64,000 nt of DNA from Closterium sp. NIES-65 (taxonomy: Eukaryota; Streptophyta; Zygnematophyceae; Desmidiales; Closteriaceae). The notes beneath the pieces were generated by a model. The model had not been told where the DNA came from, searched no databases, and saw only the letters and a program-made list of their open reading frames with translations. Positions 8,701 to 17,563 of this stretch are shown one piece after another (the stretch's first letter is position 1; each line of letters begins with the position of its first letter). The DNA lies in assembly GCA_948144175.1 (NCBI GenBank), contig CANXME010002420.1, forward strand, positions 694,001 to 758,000. Reading direction: 5' to 3'. Made by a program: the position numbers and the translations under genes.

Positions 8701-9860
8701 GGGAGGGAAGGAGTGCGGTAGGGGAAGAGACGGTAGAAGGGGACTGACTCGTCGAACGTGACGTCCTGGGAGGACAGAACACGACGAGAGGAGGGGTGGT
8801 AAAACTGCCACCCTGGGGCGTCAGTGGGGAAGCCAAGGAAGACACAGGGAGCAGCACGAGGGGACAGCTTGTCCGCAGACAAGTCGCGGACAAACGCCCG
8901 AGATCCCCAGACACGGAACACAGACGCATCGCCAACCTTCCCCGTCCACAGCAAGGCTGGGGACATCGCTGGCCGAGAGACCCGGGGGTGAAGGTTGAGC
9001 TGATGCGCCGCGTACCTCACCGCAAACGGCCACAGAAAATGGGGGGCAGCCGCATGCATCATGGACGTACGAGCGACATCCATGACCATGCCAATGCGGC
9101 GCTCAGCAATCCCATTTTGCTGTGGTGAGTCCGGAAGCGTGAAGGTCTGGCGGATCCCCCGTGCACGACAGTAGTCTCGCAGAAGGCGAGAAGAGAACTC
9201 TCCGCCTCTGTCAGAGTGCAGACGCAGAACAGGAAAGTCCGAGCCGAAGCTCTTCCTGAGCTGGAGACGAGCCTCGCGGATCCAGTCGATCAGCACCTCA
9301 GTGACCGCACCCTTGCTGCGCAAGGGGAGGACTGTGGTGTAACGCGAGTAGTCGTCAACCACCAACAGGAAGTAGCGCTCGTAACCCTGCCCACGGACGG
9401 GGGCTGGGCCCCACACATCCATGTGAAGCGTCTGCAGGGGAGCCTCTGTCGGGGGGAAGTGGGAGGAGTGAGGAGTAGCCCGGAGGCGACCCTCGACACA
9501 GGGGACACAGGAAGGTCCTGGCCCGGAGGGGAGAGGAGGGAGAGACTGGGGAAGACCAGAGACAAGGACACGGGAAGCCATGCTCCGAAGACGGGGCAAG
9601 GAGGGGTGGCCAAGACGGTGGTGCCACAGGAGAGTCTCGTGAGACAGGAGGCGACAAGAACAGGGGGCAGACTCAGGACCTGACCGGGACGCAGCAGCAA
9701 GTACCTGACCCGACGCAGCCACCTGACCAGACGCAGGGACAGGAGGAGACTCAACGGTCAGGGTGTAGAGACTCGACCCCGGCCGACGTGAGAACGTGGC
9801 CAGGTGTCGGCCTGTGCGAGCCTCCGTGCAGTGGGTCACCCTCTGACGCGCAGGAGTGAA
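5748..9860 (-). CDS. Pol of element B: pre-integrase, integrase, reverse transcriptase, RNase H
   Basis: About 1,370 codons, continuing in the gag-PR frame after the TAG at 9861-9863. Counting from the first Met (9839): HHCC zinc-binding WHHRLGHPS near residue 71 with CVPCVEG; integrase catalytic residues in MDVWGP (~139), HSDRGGEF (~206) and NGIAERR (~241); a long Gly-Gly-Ala-rich linker containing SPQELREWF; copia RT with YVARGFSQRQGVDYF and YVDDLVFA (~1035); RNase H with ADASWADD (~1204), CEAEIYAG and YVDNKAM. These activities reverse-transcribe and integrate the element. No other stop or frameshift is seen. Because of the TAG it would be made only by readthrough or if the stop is a recent mutation. 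E encodes a nearly identical RT-RNase H. Confidence 0.93.
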   Translation of the reverse strand, partial: FTPARQRVTHCTEARTGRHLATFSRRPGSSLYTLTVESPPVPASGQVAASGQVLAAASRSGPESAPCSCRLLSHETLLWHHRLGHPSLPRLRSMASRVLVSGLPQSLPPLPSGPGPSCVPCVEGRLRATPHSSHFPPTEAPLQTLHMDVWGPAPVRGQGYERYFLLVVDDYSRYTTVLPLRSKGAVTEVLIDWIREARLQLRKSFGSDFPVLRLHSDRGGEFSSRLLRDYCRARGIRQTFTLPDSPQQNGIAERRIGMVMDVARTSMMHAAAPHFLWPFAVRYAAHQLNLHPRVSRPAMSPALLWTGKVGDASVFRVWGSRAFVRDLSADKLSPRAAPCVFLGFPTDAPGWQFYHPSSRRVLSSQDVTFDESVPFYRLFPYRTPSLPPPPDFLVPVPPPVDPLPPQVPAPSGVSHVDAVDPVEVTGDSGAAAGAEPGGADSGGAVRGGAEPGGATAGGAGPEGATAEGAEPGGAEPGGAVPGGAGSGGAGSGAAEPGGAELGAAEPGGAASGAAEPGVSPAAASRREPLSPQELREWFARRWRRAAESGGAAGAGAGASSTVEGAGAAGPGAAGPAGPPGAGAAEGVRAEPAAVGPAAGGVGGAGAVAEGAGAVPAESGAAARPRPYFVPLLQKVLGLSPLVEGPPPVQSQPLLEPSSPLPAPSPYTGPTGGLAERREPASRPASPVRAARASGRSSRQRPPPVPGTHRMSLRPSTAPLRAPLPSPPESSIPALADPESDSLRAASPTVTRLLATVVTDPSFESTAASALVAELVDFAARCRLDYAASLVAESASVCPPSVGGECALGTDVLEDRQEELQCLAAASPHLASVLLAPEGDPDALDIPTPRSYAEAVEGPYSSQWQAAMDAEMASWKSTGTYVDAVPPPGANIVSGMWIFRVKRPPGSPPVFKARYVARGFSQRQGVDYFQTFSPTPKMTTLRVLLHIAAQRDYELHSLDFSTAFLQGSLHEEIWLRRPPGFTGTFPPGTQWSLRRPVYGLRQAPREWHDTLRTTLAALGFAPSTADPSLFLRTDTSLPPFYILVYVDDLVFATADTAGLAYVKSQLLKRHTCTDLGELRSYLGLQITRDRARRTITLTQSHMVQQVLQRFRFTYSSPQATPLPTRHSLSALPSDESVESSGPYAELVGCLMYLMTCTRPDLAYPLSILARYVAPGRHRPEHMAAAKRVLRYLCSTSGMGLVLGGRSPVVLTGHADASWADDQATQRSSQGYTFSLGSGSVSWRSTRSSSVLGSSCEAEIYAGAMAAQELRWLTYLLTDLGEPPRSPPVLYVDNKAMLALCREQRLEHRTKHIALRYFLARELQQRGQLRLAYVASEANTADVFTKALAPCDHQRFCTQLGLVPVLPHLLSS

Positions 9861-11654
9861 CTAGTGAACACCCCCATCCTGCAGGTCCGCTCCACTCACC
9901 AAGTTCGTAGAGAACGAGGGAAGGTACAGACCCGACAGGGTGCCCGAAGGGGCAGCCGGACACGGGAGGACAGTGGAGAAGTGAGACAGGACAGGACCCC
10001 CAGAGGGGTCAGCAAGGGAGACCGCAACCGGCCTGGCGAGCGGCGAAAGGGTAGTGCGGTCTCGAAAGAAGGAGCGAGAAGCTCCGGAGTCAAGTGTGAA
10101 AGTGAGGGAGGACGAGGACGACTCAGTACCTGAGAGCGCAGTCTCACCAGTACCTGAGAGCGCAGACGCACTGGCACCTAGAGCAGCAGCCTCACAAGCA
10201 CCTAGCGCAGCAGTACCAATGCCCGGGTCGGGCTGAAAACACCGGTAACCCTCATTCTCCTCACTATAATCCACAACATACATAGCAGTAAGGATAGCAT
10301 CAAAATCAAGATCAAAGATCGCTACACCAGCCCTGAGAAGCTCATCCCAGCGAGGGATCTCACTAGCCCCAGGGAACTGCTGACGCCAAGCGTCCGTCAG
10401 GCGGCCAAAGCAGCGCTGGGTGGCGTGGGCACCCCCACACTGCTCACCCGCGCGGTCGCCGGAACGAAGAACGTAGGTGCAGGGACCAGTACCCCCACCC
10501 CTCTGACGCCCAGCGTACCACTCACGAAGCTGCTGAGGCGAAGGGATGTCCCGCGAGCGCTGCTGCTGCTGCCGGTGCGAGCGCTGGCCACCACCACCGC
10601 CGCTACGCTGCTGGGTACCACCCCGACCAGCTCCACCTCCTCCACCACTACTGCCTCCTCCGCTGCCGCCTCCACTGCCTCCACCTCCGCCGCCTCCACC
10701 TCCGCCGCTGCCTCCACCACCACCGCTGGCACCACCACCACCGTCTCCGCCGCTGCTGCCGCCACCACCACCACCACCCCCGCCACTAGCCCCGCCGCCA
10801 CCCCCACTCCCTCCGCCGCCACCGCCGCCACCGCCACCGCCCCCTCCAGCTCCACCCGCGCCCTTGCCCCCCTTGCCCTTGCTGGAGCGACGTCTCCCAC
10901 TAGGGGCAGACGCCGCGCCGACCGACTCAAGACCAAGCAGGTCGGCAGCAGCAGCAGAGGCAACAGAGGGCAGCAAGGGGGAAGGAGAGCACCCCTCAAA
11001 GATGGGGGTGCGAGGGTCACCACGAGAAGCACCTACAGCGACTATGCTCTTCTCCGCTGCAAGGAGGGCCTTCTCGAGGAGGTCGACGGTGAGAGTGGTG
11101 GGACAGACTGCGAGAAAGTGGTCCCTGACGACGCGAAGGGAGTCAGGGAGGCGTGCGACTACGTAGTAGAGAGCGATGTACATGGGGGGGGGGTTCTTAG
11201 CGCAGAACTCAGCAGGAAGGGCGGCGCGGTAGCGAGTGTCACTAGTGCGGAGGTGCGTAATGAGGTCAGCGACAGTGGGAAAGGCAGAGAGGTCAGGAAA
11301 GAGGTAGGGAAGCATGAGACGGCTCAGTGCAGCAGTGGCAGGGGAGGAGTAGCGCGCAACTACAGCGTCGTACAAGGTCTGAGCACTCTTGTACTGACTA
11401 AAGTGCGCACGCTCAGAGGTAGGGAGGTGGCGACGCACAGCAAGACGTGCAGCAGCATCGCGGGTGGCCCACTTAGAGCGGACAGCGGGATCAGCATCAG
11501 CAGCAGGGGCAGGAGAGGCACCAGAGGTGAGGTCAAAGAGAGAAAGGTCGTCAGCCCTGTCGCACTGTAAGAACAGCTGCAGGTCGTCTAACCAGACCTC
11601 AAAATCAATGGCGCGACCCTCAGCGTCAAAAGCTAGGACACTAGGGGTAGCCAT
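9861..11654 (-). CDS. Gag plus protease of element B
   Basis: 597 codons from MATPSVLAFDAEG to TAG. I chose the ATG at 11652-11654 rather than one 8 codons earlier because A, E and F start at the homologous Met. Order: capsid-like UBN2-type domain (~1-240, with DDLQLFLQ and ARYSSPATAAL); a poly-Gly tract; SPQQLREWY; an atypical Cys/His finger (CTYVLRSGDR...CGGAHATQRC); ALGA-type repeats; and the aspartic protease motif FTLDSGAS. Gag forms the particle and the protease processes it. The frame stops at TAG within GGVH-stop-FTPA, where A and F have a Gln codon (CAG) and D reads GGVDQFTPA. This suggests a C-to-T nonsense change. Confidence 0.92.
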   Translation of the reverse strand: MATPSVLAFDAEGRAIDFEVWLDDLQLFLQCDRADDLSLFDLTSGASPAPAADADPAVRSKWATRDAAARLAVRRHLPTSERAHFSQYKSAQTLYDAVVARYSSPATAALSRLMLPYLFPDLSAFPTVADLITHLRTSDTRYRAALPAEFCAKNPPPMYIALYYVVARLPDSLRVVRDHFLAVCPTTLTVDLLEKALLAAEKSIVAVGASRGDPRTPIFEGCSPSPLLPSVASAAAADLLGLESVGAASAPSGRRRSSKGKGGKGAGGAGGGGGGGGGGGGGSGGGGGASGGGGGGGGGSSGGDGGGGASGGGGGSGGGGGGGGGGSGGGSGGGSSGGGGGAGRGGTQQRSGGGGGQRSHRQQQQRSRDIPSPQQLREWYAGRQRGGGTGPCTYVLRSGDRAGEQCGGAHATQRCFGRLTDAWRQQFPGASEIPRWDELLRAGVAIFDLDFDAILTAMYVVDYSEENEGYRCFQPDPGIGTAALGACEAAALGASASALSGTGETALSGTESSSSSLTFTLDSGASRSFFRDRTTLSPLARPVAVSLADPSGGPVLSHFSTVLPCPAAPSGTLSGLYLPSFSTNLVSGADLQDGGVH

Positions 11655-12743
11655 GGTGACGACAGCGACGCAGTGCAAGCAGTAGGGAAAGAGCTCGCAG
11701 TGTCAGTGGGACAGTGCTCACCAGGCAGGGCAGGTCGTGCAGTCAGCAGAAAGGCGGCTTAGCGACCGGGCGGCTCGGGTGCACAGCTGCTCGGCTCCCG
11801 GGCGGCTCGGCGGCTCGGCGGCTCGGGCGCAGGGCGGCTCGGCTCCCGGGCGGCTCGGCGGCTGGGCAGCTCGGGTGCAGGGCGGCTCGGCTCCCGGGCG
11901 GCTCGGCGGCTGGGCGGCTCGGGTGCAGGGCGGCTCGGCTCCCGGGCGGCTCGGCGGCAGGGCGGCTCTGGTCCCGGGCGGCTCGGCTGCTGGGGCGGCT
12001 CGGCCGGGAGATGCAGCGTCGGGCCGGCAGGTGCAGCGTCGGGCCGGCAGGTGCAGCGGCGGGCCGGCAGGTGCAAGTGGCGGGCCGTAAGAGGCGGCGG
12101 GCCGATGGGTGCAGCGGCGGGCCGGTAGGTGCAGCGGCGGGCCGGCAGGAGCAGCGGCGGGCCGGCAGGAGCAGCGACGGGCCGGCAGGGTGCAGCGGCG
12201 GGCCGTAGAGTGCAGCGGCGGGGCCGTCGGCAGCAGAGGCGGGGCCGCGTCAGAGGAGGCGGCGTGGCCGCGTCAGGGGAGGCGGCGGGGCCGCGTCAAT
12301 GGAGGCGGCGGGGCCGCGTCAGGGGAGGCGGCGGAGTCGCGTCAGGGGAGGCGGCGGGGCCTCGTCAGGGGAGGCGGCGGGGCCGCGTCAGGGGAGGCGG
12401 CGGGGCCGCGTCAGGGGAGGCGGCGGGGCCGCGTCAAGGGAGGCGGCAGGGCCGCGTCAGGGGAGGCGGCGGGGCCGCGTCAGGGGAGGCGGCGAGGCGG
12501 CGTCAAGGGAGGCGGCGGGGCCGCGTCAAGGGAGGCGGCGGGGCCGCGTTAAAAGAGGCGGCGGGGCCGCGTCAAGGGAGGCGGCTGGGCCGCGTCAGGG
12601 GAGGCGGCAAAGCCGCGTCAGAGGAGGCGGCGGGGCCGCGAGTGAAAAGGCGACCCGAGGGGTCGCTAAAAAAAAGGGCGCGCCTCGGGGCGCGCGTCGG
12701 TGGGCCCAGACAACGGTCCTAAGGTAGGACCCGCTCTATACCA
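11655..12743 (-). repeat. Tandem-repeat 5' leader of element B
   Basis: Two arrays. 11762-12010 is a GGCGGCTCGG(GCGC)-type repeat. ~12230-12640 is a 23-bp array, GAGGCGGCGGGGCCGCGTCAGGG, with unit starts such as 12371 and 12394 giving the period. Between them is a GGGCCGGCAGGTGCAGC(GGC) array. In the element RNA the strand is C-rich. The PBS lies at the inner LTR edge (12725-12743; TGGTATAGAGCGGGTCC in sense). Confidence 0.8.
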
Positions 12744-12880
12744 TGTGAAAATAGGAAAACAGGAATGAATGAACTATGAATGAAAGCAGTACAAATATGA
12801 AACCCTAACTGGGTTGTACCCCCTATGGGATACCCCACTACAGCCTACACAGCAGTATAAGCTATAGATATGTTCTGACA
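12744..12880 (-). repeat. 5' LTR of element B
   Basis: 137 bp, identical by eye to 5404-5540. Bordered on the right by the target duplication CTACT. Confidence 0.93.
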
Positions 12881-12924
12881 CTACTGCTACTGCTACTACT
12901 GTTCCTACTGCTGCTACTACCACT

Positions 12925-13824
12925 ATGGCCATTCCTACTGTTCTTACTTTTGACGCTGAGGGCTGTCCGATTAAGTTTGATGTTTGGCTCGATGACCTGC
13001 ACCTGTTCCTCCAGATCACTGCCAAGGACGATGTTTCCCTGTATGACCACACGTCTGGCGCCGCTCGCGCACCTGCTGCTTCTGCTGATATTACTGCTCG
13101 CTCACAGTGGCAGACCCGTGACGCTCATGCTCGCCTAGCCGTTCGCAGCCACCTGCGGTTAGATGAGCGCGAGCATTTTGGCCAGCATAAGACCGCTAAG
13201 GAGCTGTACAATGCTGTCGTTGCACGCTACTCCTCCCCTGCTACTGCTGCGATAGGCCGTCTCTCGCTGCCCTATCTTTTCCTTTATCTGTCTGCCTTCG
13301 CCACTGTAGCTGACCTCATCACTCACCTCCGTACTAGTGATCTTTGCTACCGTGCCGCGCTTCCCCCCGATTTCCTAGCCAAGAACCCTCCCCCGATGTA
13401 CCTCACACTCTACCACCTGGACACTCGCCTCCCTGACTCTCTTCGCGCTGTCAGGGACCACTTTCTCGCCCTCTCCGCAACCGACCTCACTGTCGACCTG
13501 CTCGAGAAGGAACTCCTAGCAGCTGAGAATAGCATTGTAGCTGTAGGTGCCTCTCGTGGCGACCCTTGCACTCCCTTCTTTGAGGGATGCTCCCCCTCCC
13601 TCCTTCTCCCCTCCATTGCATCTGCTGCTGCTGTCGACTATCTCGGTGCTGAGGGGGTCGGGGCTGCGTCTGCTCCCAGTGGAGGCGCAAGGGCGGCAGG
13701 GGCAAGGGGGGCACGGGTGGCGGAGGTGGCGGCGGGGGCGACAGTGGTGGAGGGGGTGGAGGGGGCGGAGGCGGTGGTGGCGGTGGTGGGAGTGGTGCTG
13801 GTGGTGGGGGGGGGTAGTGGCTGA
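12925..13824 (+). pseudogene. Gag N-terminal domain of element A
   Basis: Starts MAIPTVLTFDAEGCPIKFDVW, the homologue of the F and B Gag starts, 45 bp after the B target duplication. The capsid-like domain is readable to about 13680 (VAVGASRGDPCTPFFEGCSPS, then SAPSG). There the frame shifts: the sequence after SAPSG should be Arg/Gly-rich but is read as ARAAGARGARVAEVAAG. The annotated frame ends at TGA 13822-13824. The poly-Gly tract that follows is itself out of frame more than once. Confidence 0.88.
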
Positions 13825-15120
13825 GCCGGGGGTGGTGGTGGCGGCGGTGGTGGGGGTGGCGGGGGTGGTGGTGGCGGCAGTGGAGCTGGTGGCGGGCGCG
13901 GTGGAGCGGTGCAGCGTGGCGGGTTCGGTAGTGGCCAGAGGCAGCAGCAGCAGCAGCAGCGTCCCAGCGAGACCATGTCGCCCCATCAGCTCCGTGAGTG
14001 GTACTCTCAGCGTGGGGGGTCTGGGGGTGGAGTTACCTGCCCGTATGTCATCCGCACAGGTGACCGCACTAGCGACACTAGTGGGAGGTTCCACACGGCG
14101 CAGCGCTGCTTCTTTCGCCTCGACGACGCCTGGCGCGAGCAGTTCCCTGACGCCTCTGAGCTGCCCCGCTGGGCTGATCTGCTTAGGAAGAACGTTGATA
14201 TCCTTGTTCTTGATTATGATGCTATCCTTGGTGCTATGTATGCATTGACTATTAGTGTTAAGGGTGACTGTTACCTACGTGTACCGCCCGACCCGGGTAT
14301 TGGGACCAATGAGGCTGCCGCTCTAGGTGCTAGTGCGTCTGCTGCCCTAGGTCCTGGTGAGGCTGCTGCTCTAGGTGTCAGTGAGTCTGCTGCTCTAGGT
14401 GGTCGTGCATCTGCGCCTGCTGGTACTGCGTCTACTGAGGCACTGCACACCTTCACCCTGGACTCGGGTGCTTCCCGCTGCTTCTTTACAGACCGCACTA
14501 TCCTTGAGCAGCTCGCTCGGCCTATTGCTGTCTCCCTTGCTGACCCCTCTGGGGGCCCGGTCCTTGCGACCTCCTCCACTGTCCTCCCTTGTCCTGCGGT
14601 CCCGTCCGGCACCCTGTCAGGTCTTTACATCCCCTCGTTCTCTACGAACTTGGTGGCGGGCTCTGCTCTACAGGTCGGGGGTGTTCACCAGTTCACCCCT
14701 GCCTATGAGCGTGTGACCCACTATACGTGTGCTCGGACGGGTCGCCACCTGGCTACCTTCACTAGGCAGCCGGGGTCGGACTTGTACACACTGACCTCTG
14801 AGTCCCCTCAGGTAGCTGCGTCTGCATCTGCATCAGGTCAGCTGTCGGCCCCCTGCTCGTGTCGCACCCTGTCACACCTGACTGTCCTCTGGCACCACCG
14901 CCTTGGTCACCCGTCAGTGCAGCGCCTTCGTGACATGCACTCCCGGTACCTTGTCTCTGGTCTTCCCAGGGTTCTCCCTCCCCTCCCACCCTCGCCTGCT
15001 CCTCCCTGTCTTCCCTGTGTCGAGGGGCGGCAGCGCGCCGCTCCTCACTCCTCCTCGTTCCCTCCCACAGAGGCTCCCCTGCAAACTCTCCACCTGGACG
15101 TGTGGGGCCCAGACTCTCCA
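13825..15120 (+). pseudogene. Gag C-terminus, protease and pre-integrase of element A
   Basis: Continues in another frame: Gly tract, poly-Gln, SPHQLREWYSQ, then the atypical finger CPYVIRTGDRTSDTSGRFHT, which lacks the second Cys present in B, D and F. ALGA-type repeats and the protease motif FTLDSGASRCFF follow. GGVHQFTPAYERVTHYTC shows the Gln codon that is a stop in B. WHHRLGHPSVQRL and CLPCVEG mark the pre-integrase zinc site. The frame is lost at about 15115-15122, just after LHLDVWGP, the first catalytic Asp of integrase. Confidence 0.85.
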
Positions 15121-17551
15121 TGGACAGGGCCACGAGCGGTACTTCCTGCTGGTCGTCGACGACTACACGCGCTACACCACGGTCTTCCCCTTGCGCACCA
15201 AGGGTGATGTTTTGATCCCTTGGATCCGCGCTGCTCGTCTCCAGCTCCGCAAGCGGTTCCAGTTGGACTTTCCCGTTCTGCGTCTGCACTCTGACAGGGG
15301 TGGTGAGTTTTCCTTTGACCTCTTGGCAGCCTACTGTGCTGAGCACGGCATTGAGCAGACGTTCACGCATCCGGCCTCTCCACAGCACAATGGGGTTGTT
15401 GAGCGCCGCATTGGCCTAGTCATGGAGGTCGCTCATATCTCCATGATCCACGCGGCTGCCCCCAATTTCTTATGGCCGTTTGCAGTGAAGTACGCTGCGC
15501 ATCAGCTCAACCTCTGGCCCCGTTTCTCATTGCCGGAGACCTCGCCCACACTGCGTTGGACGGGGGAGGTTGGCGATGCGTCGGTGTTCCGGGTCTGGGG
15601 ATGTCGAGGCTTTGTCCGCGATACGTCCGCGGACAAGCTCTCCGCCCGTGTCGTTCCCTGTGTCTTCCTTGGCTTTGTCCCTGACGCGCTTGGCTGGCAG
15701 TTTTACCACCCCACCTCGCGCCGTATCTTCCCCTCTCAGGACGTCACTTTTTCTGAGTCGGTACCCTTTTACCGTCTCTTCCCCTACCGCACTGCCCCAC
15801 TTTCCCCCCCGCCGCTCTTTCTCACCCCAGATTTCCCGTCGGTAGACCCCCTCCCTCCCCAAGGTGCTGCTCCCTCAGGTGTTTCCTAGGTAGACCCGGT
15901 CGAGCCTGTCGAGGTAGCTGTCGACTCTCGTCCTGCGAGGGGTACTGAGCCTGGGGGTGTTCCGACTGGGGGTGCTGAGCCTGGGGGTACTGCGACTGGG
16001 GGTACTGAGCCTGGGGGTGCTGCGACTGGGGGTGCTGAGCCTGGGGGTGCTGTGGCTGGGGGTGCTGAGCCTGGGGGTGCTGCGACTGGGGGTGCTGAGC
16101 CTCGAGGAGCTGAGACTGGGGGTTCTGAGACTGACCGTGCTGCGCCTGGTTGTGTCCCGTCTTCACAGCAGCTGCGTGAGTGGTACTCCCAGAGTTGCAG
16201 CCTCCGGCGTGGGGCTACTGGAGCTCGGGTTTCTGCTGGAGTTGGGACTGGTGGTCCTGCGGGTGCAGTGTCGCGGCGGGAGCCTCCCTCTCCTCAGCGG
16301 CTCCGTGAGTGGTACGCTCGGCGCTGCAGCCTCCGGAGTGGAGCTCCTAGCTTTGGGGTGCCGCCTGTTGAAGGCCCTACTGCTGCTGGAGGTCCTGGAG
16401 CTGCTGGACGTGCTGCTAGTGCTGCTGGAGGTACTGGAGCTGCTGGAGGAACTGCTAGAGCTGGTCCTGCTGGAGGTGCTGCTGGTGCTGCTGGAGGTGC
16501 TGGAACTGCTGGAGGTGCTGCTGGTGCTAGTCCTGCTAGCGGTGCTGCTGGTGCTGCTAGAGGTACTGGTGCTGCTGGTGCTGCTGGTACTGGGGCTTGT
16601 GGTGCTGCAGGGGCTGGAGCTGGAGGTGCTGACGCTCGTCCTCGTGCAGGTGCTGGAGCCGACGGTGCAGCTGGAGCTGGTGCTGCTGGAGGTACTAGAG
16701 TTGACACTCCTCGAGCTGCTGGTGCTGCTGCGGGAGTTGGAGCTGCTGCTGGGGGTTCTGGTACTATCTCTGCTGGTTCTGGGGACACTTCACGGCCGCG
16801 GCCGTACTTTGTTCCGCTCCTTCATCAGGTTCTTGGTCAGCCGCCTCCTCCTTGTCCTGCTCCCTCCTTAGAGTGTCCTCCGCCTGTCCAGAAACAGTCA
16901 CAGTTACAGCCTGCCTCGCCACTTCCTGGTCCTTCTCCCTACACTGTTCTGACAGGAGGTCTTACGGAGCGTCGTGAGCCTGAGTCTCGTCCTGTGTCGC
17001 GTGAGTCTCGTTCTGCGTCACCTGTTCGTGCTGCTCGCACTGGTCGTCGTGTCCCGCGTCAGCGTCCTCCTGCTGTCCCAAGCACTCACCAGATGATGCT
17101 TTGTCTTTCCACTGCTCCACAGCATGTCCCTCTGCCTTCTCCTCCTACGACCTCCCTTCTCGCACTTGTTGACCCGGAGTCTGACTCTCTTCGTGCTGCT
17201 CGTCCTACTGTCACGCGTCTCCTGGCTACTGCTGTCACTGACCCTTCCTTTGAGTCAGCTGCTGCGTCTGCCTCAGTTGCTGAGCTTGTCGACCTTGCTG
17301 CTCATTGTCGTCTAGACTACGGTGCGAGTCTTGTTGCTGAGTCTGAGTCTGTCTGTCCTCCGTCCGTCGGGGGTGAGTGTGCTCTTGGCACGGACGTCTT
17401 TGAGGACAGGCAGGAGGAGTTTGAGTGCTTTGCCGCTGCTGTACCTCATCTCGTGTCCATGCTGATTGCACCTGAGGGAGACCCGTATGCTCCAGACATC
17501 CTGACCCCGCGCTCTTACGCTAAGGCGATCGCGGGTGAGTACTCCTCTCAG
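15121..17551 (+). pseudogene. Integrase and IN-RT linker of element A
   Basis: Frame resumes with GHERYFLLVVDDYTRYTT, then HSDRGGEFSF and HNGVVERR (second Asp and Glu of the catalytic triad), ending at TAG 15887-15889. The same frame continues past the stop through GGAEPGGA-type repeats, SSQQLREWYSQ and SPQRLREWYARR, an Ala/Gly-rich tract and the pre-RT segment. It meets a second TAG at 17552-17554 where B has Trp (YSSQW). Confidence 0.85.
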
Positions 17552-17563
17552 TAGGAGACAGCC

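Larger units (their letters stand above)
5404..12880 (-). mobile_element. Copia LTR retrotransposon B, young, nested in A
   Basis: 7,477 bp on the minus strand. The two 137-bp LTRs (5404-5540 and 12744-12880) are identical by eye, and CTACT flanks the element on both sides (5399-5403 and 12881-12885). It contains PBS, a 1.1 kb tandem-repeat leader, a gag-PR frame, a pol frame (IN, RT, RNase H), the hairpin block and PPT. The only coding defect I find is one in-frame TAG between PR and the GAG-pre-integrase segment. Identical LTRs indicate a very recent insertion. Confidence 0.95.

Noticed and set aside
9861..9863. Proven programmed readthrough at the B amber codon
   Set aside because: The following bases (TTC ACT) do not match the known strong readthrough contexts, and A and F have CAG, so mutation is the default. 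Kept only as a question in the findings.
10397..11570. Plus-strand frames rich in Pro or Thr/Ser across the B gag Gly tract
   Set aside because: Antisense shadows of the GGN codon runs; the minus strand has the recognisable capsid, finger and protease.
11660..12727. Long open frames on both strands through the B leader (Gly/Arg/Ala- or Pro-rich proteins)
   Set aside because: They are produced by GC-rich tandem repeats lacking A/T-rich stop codons, are open in several frames at once and lie between PBS and gag. Same for 60071-60780 and 45537-46254.
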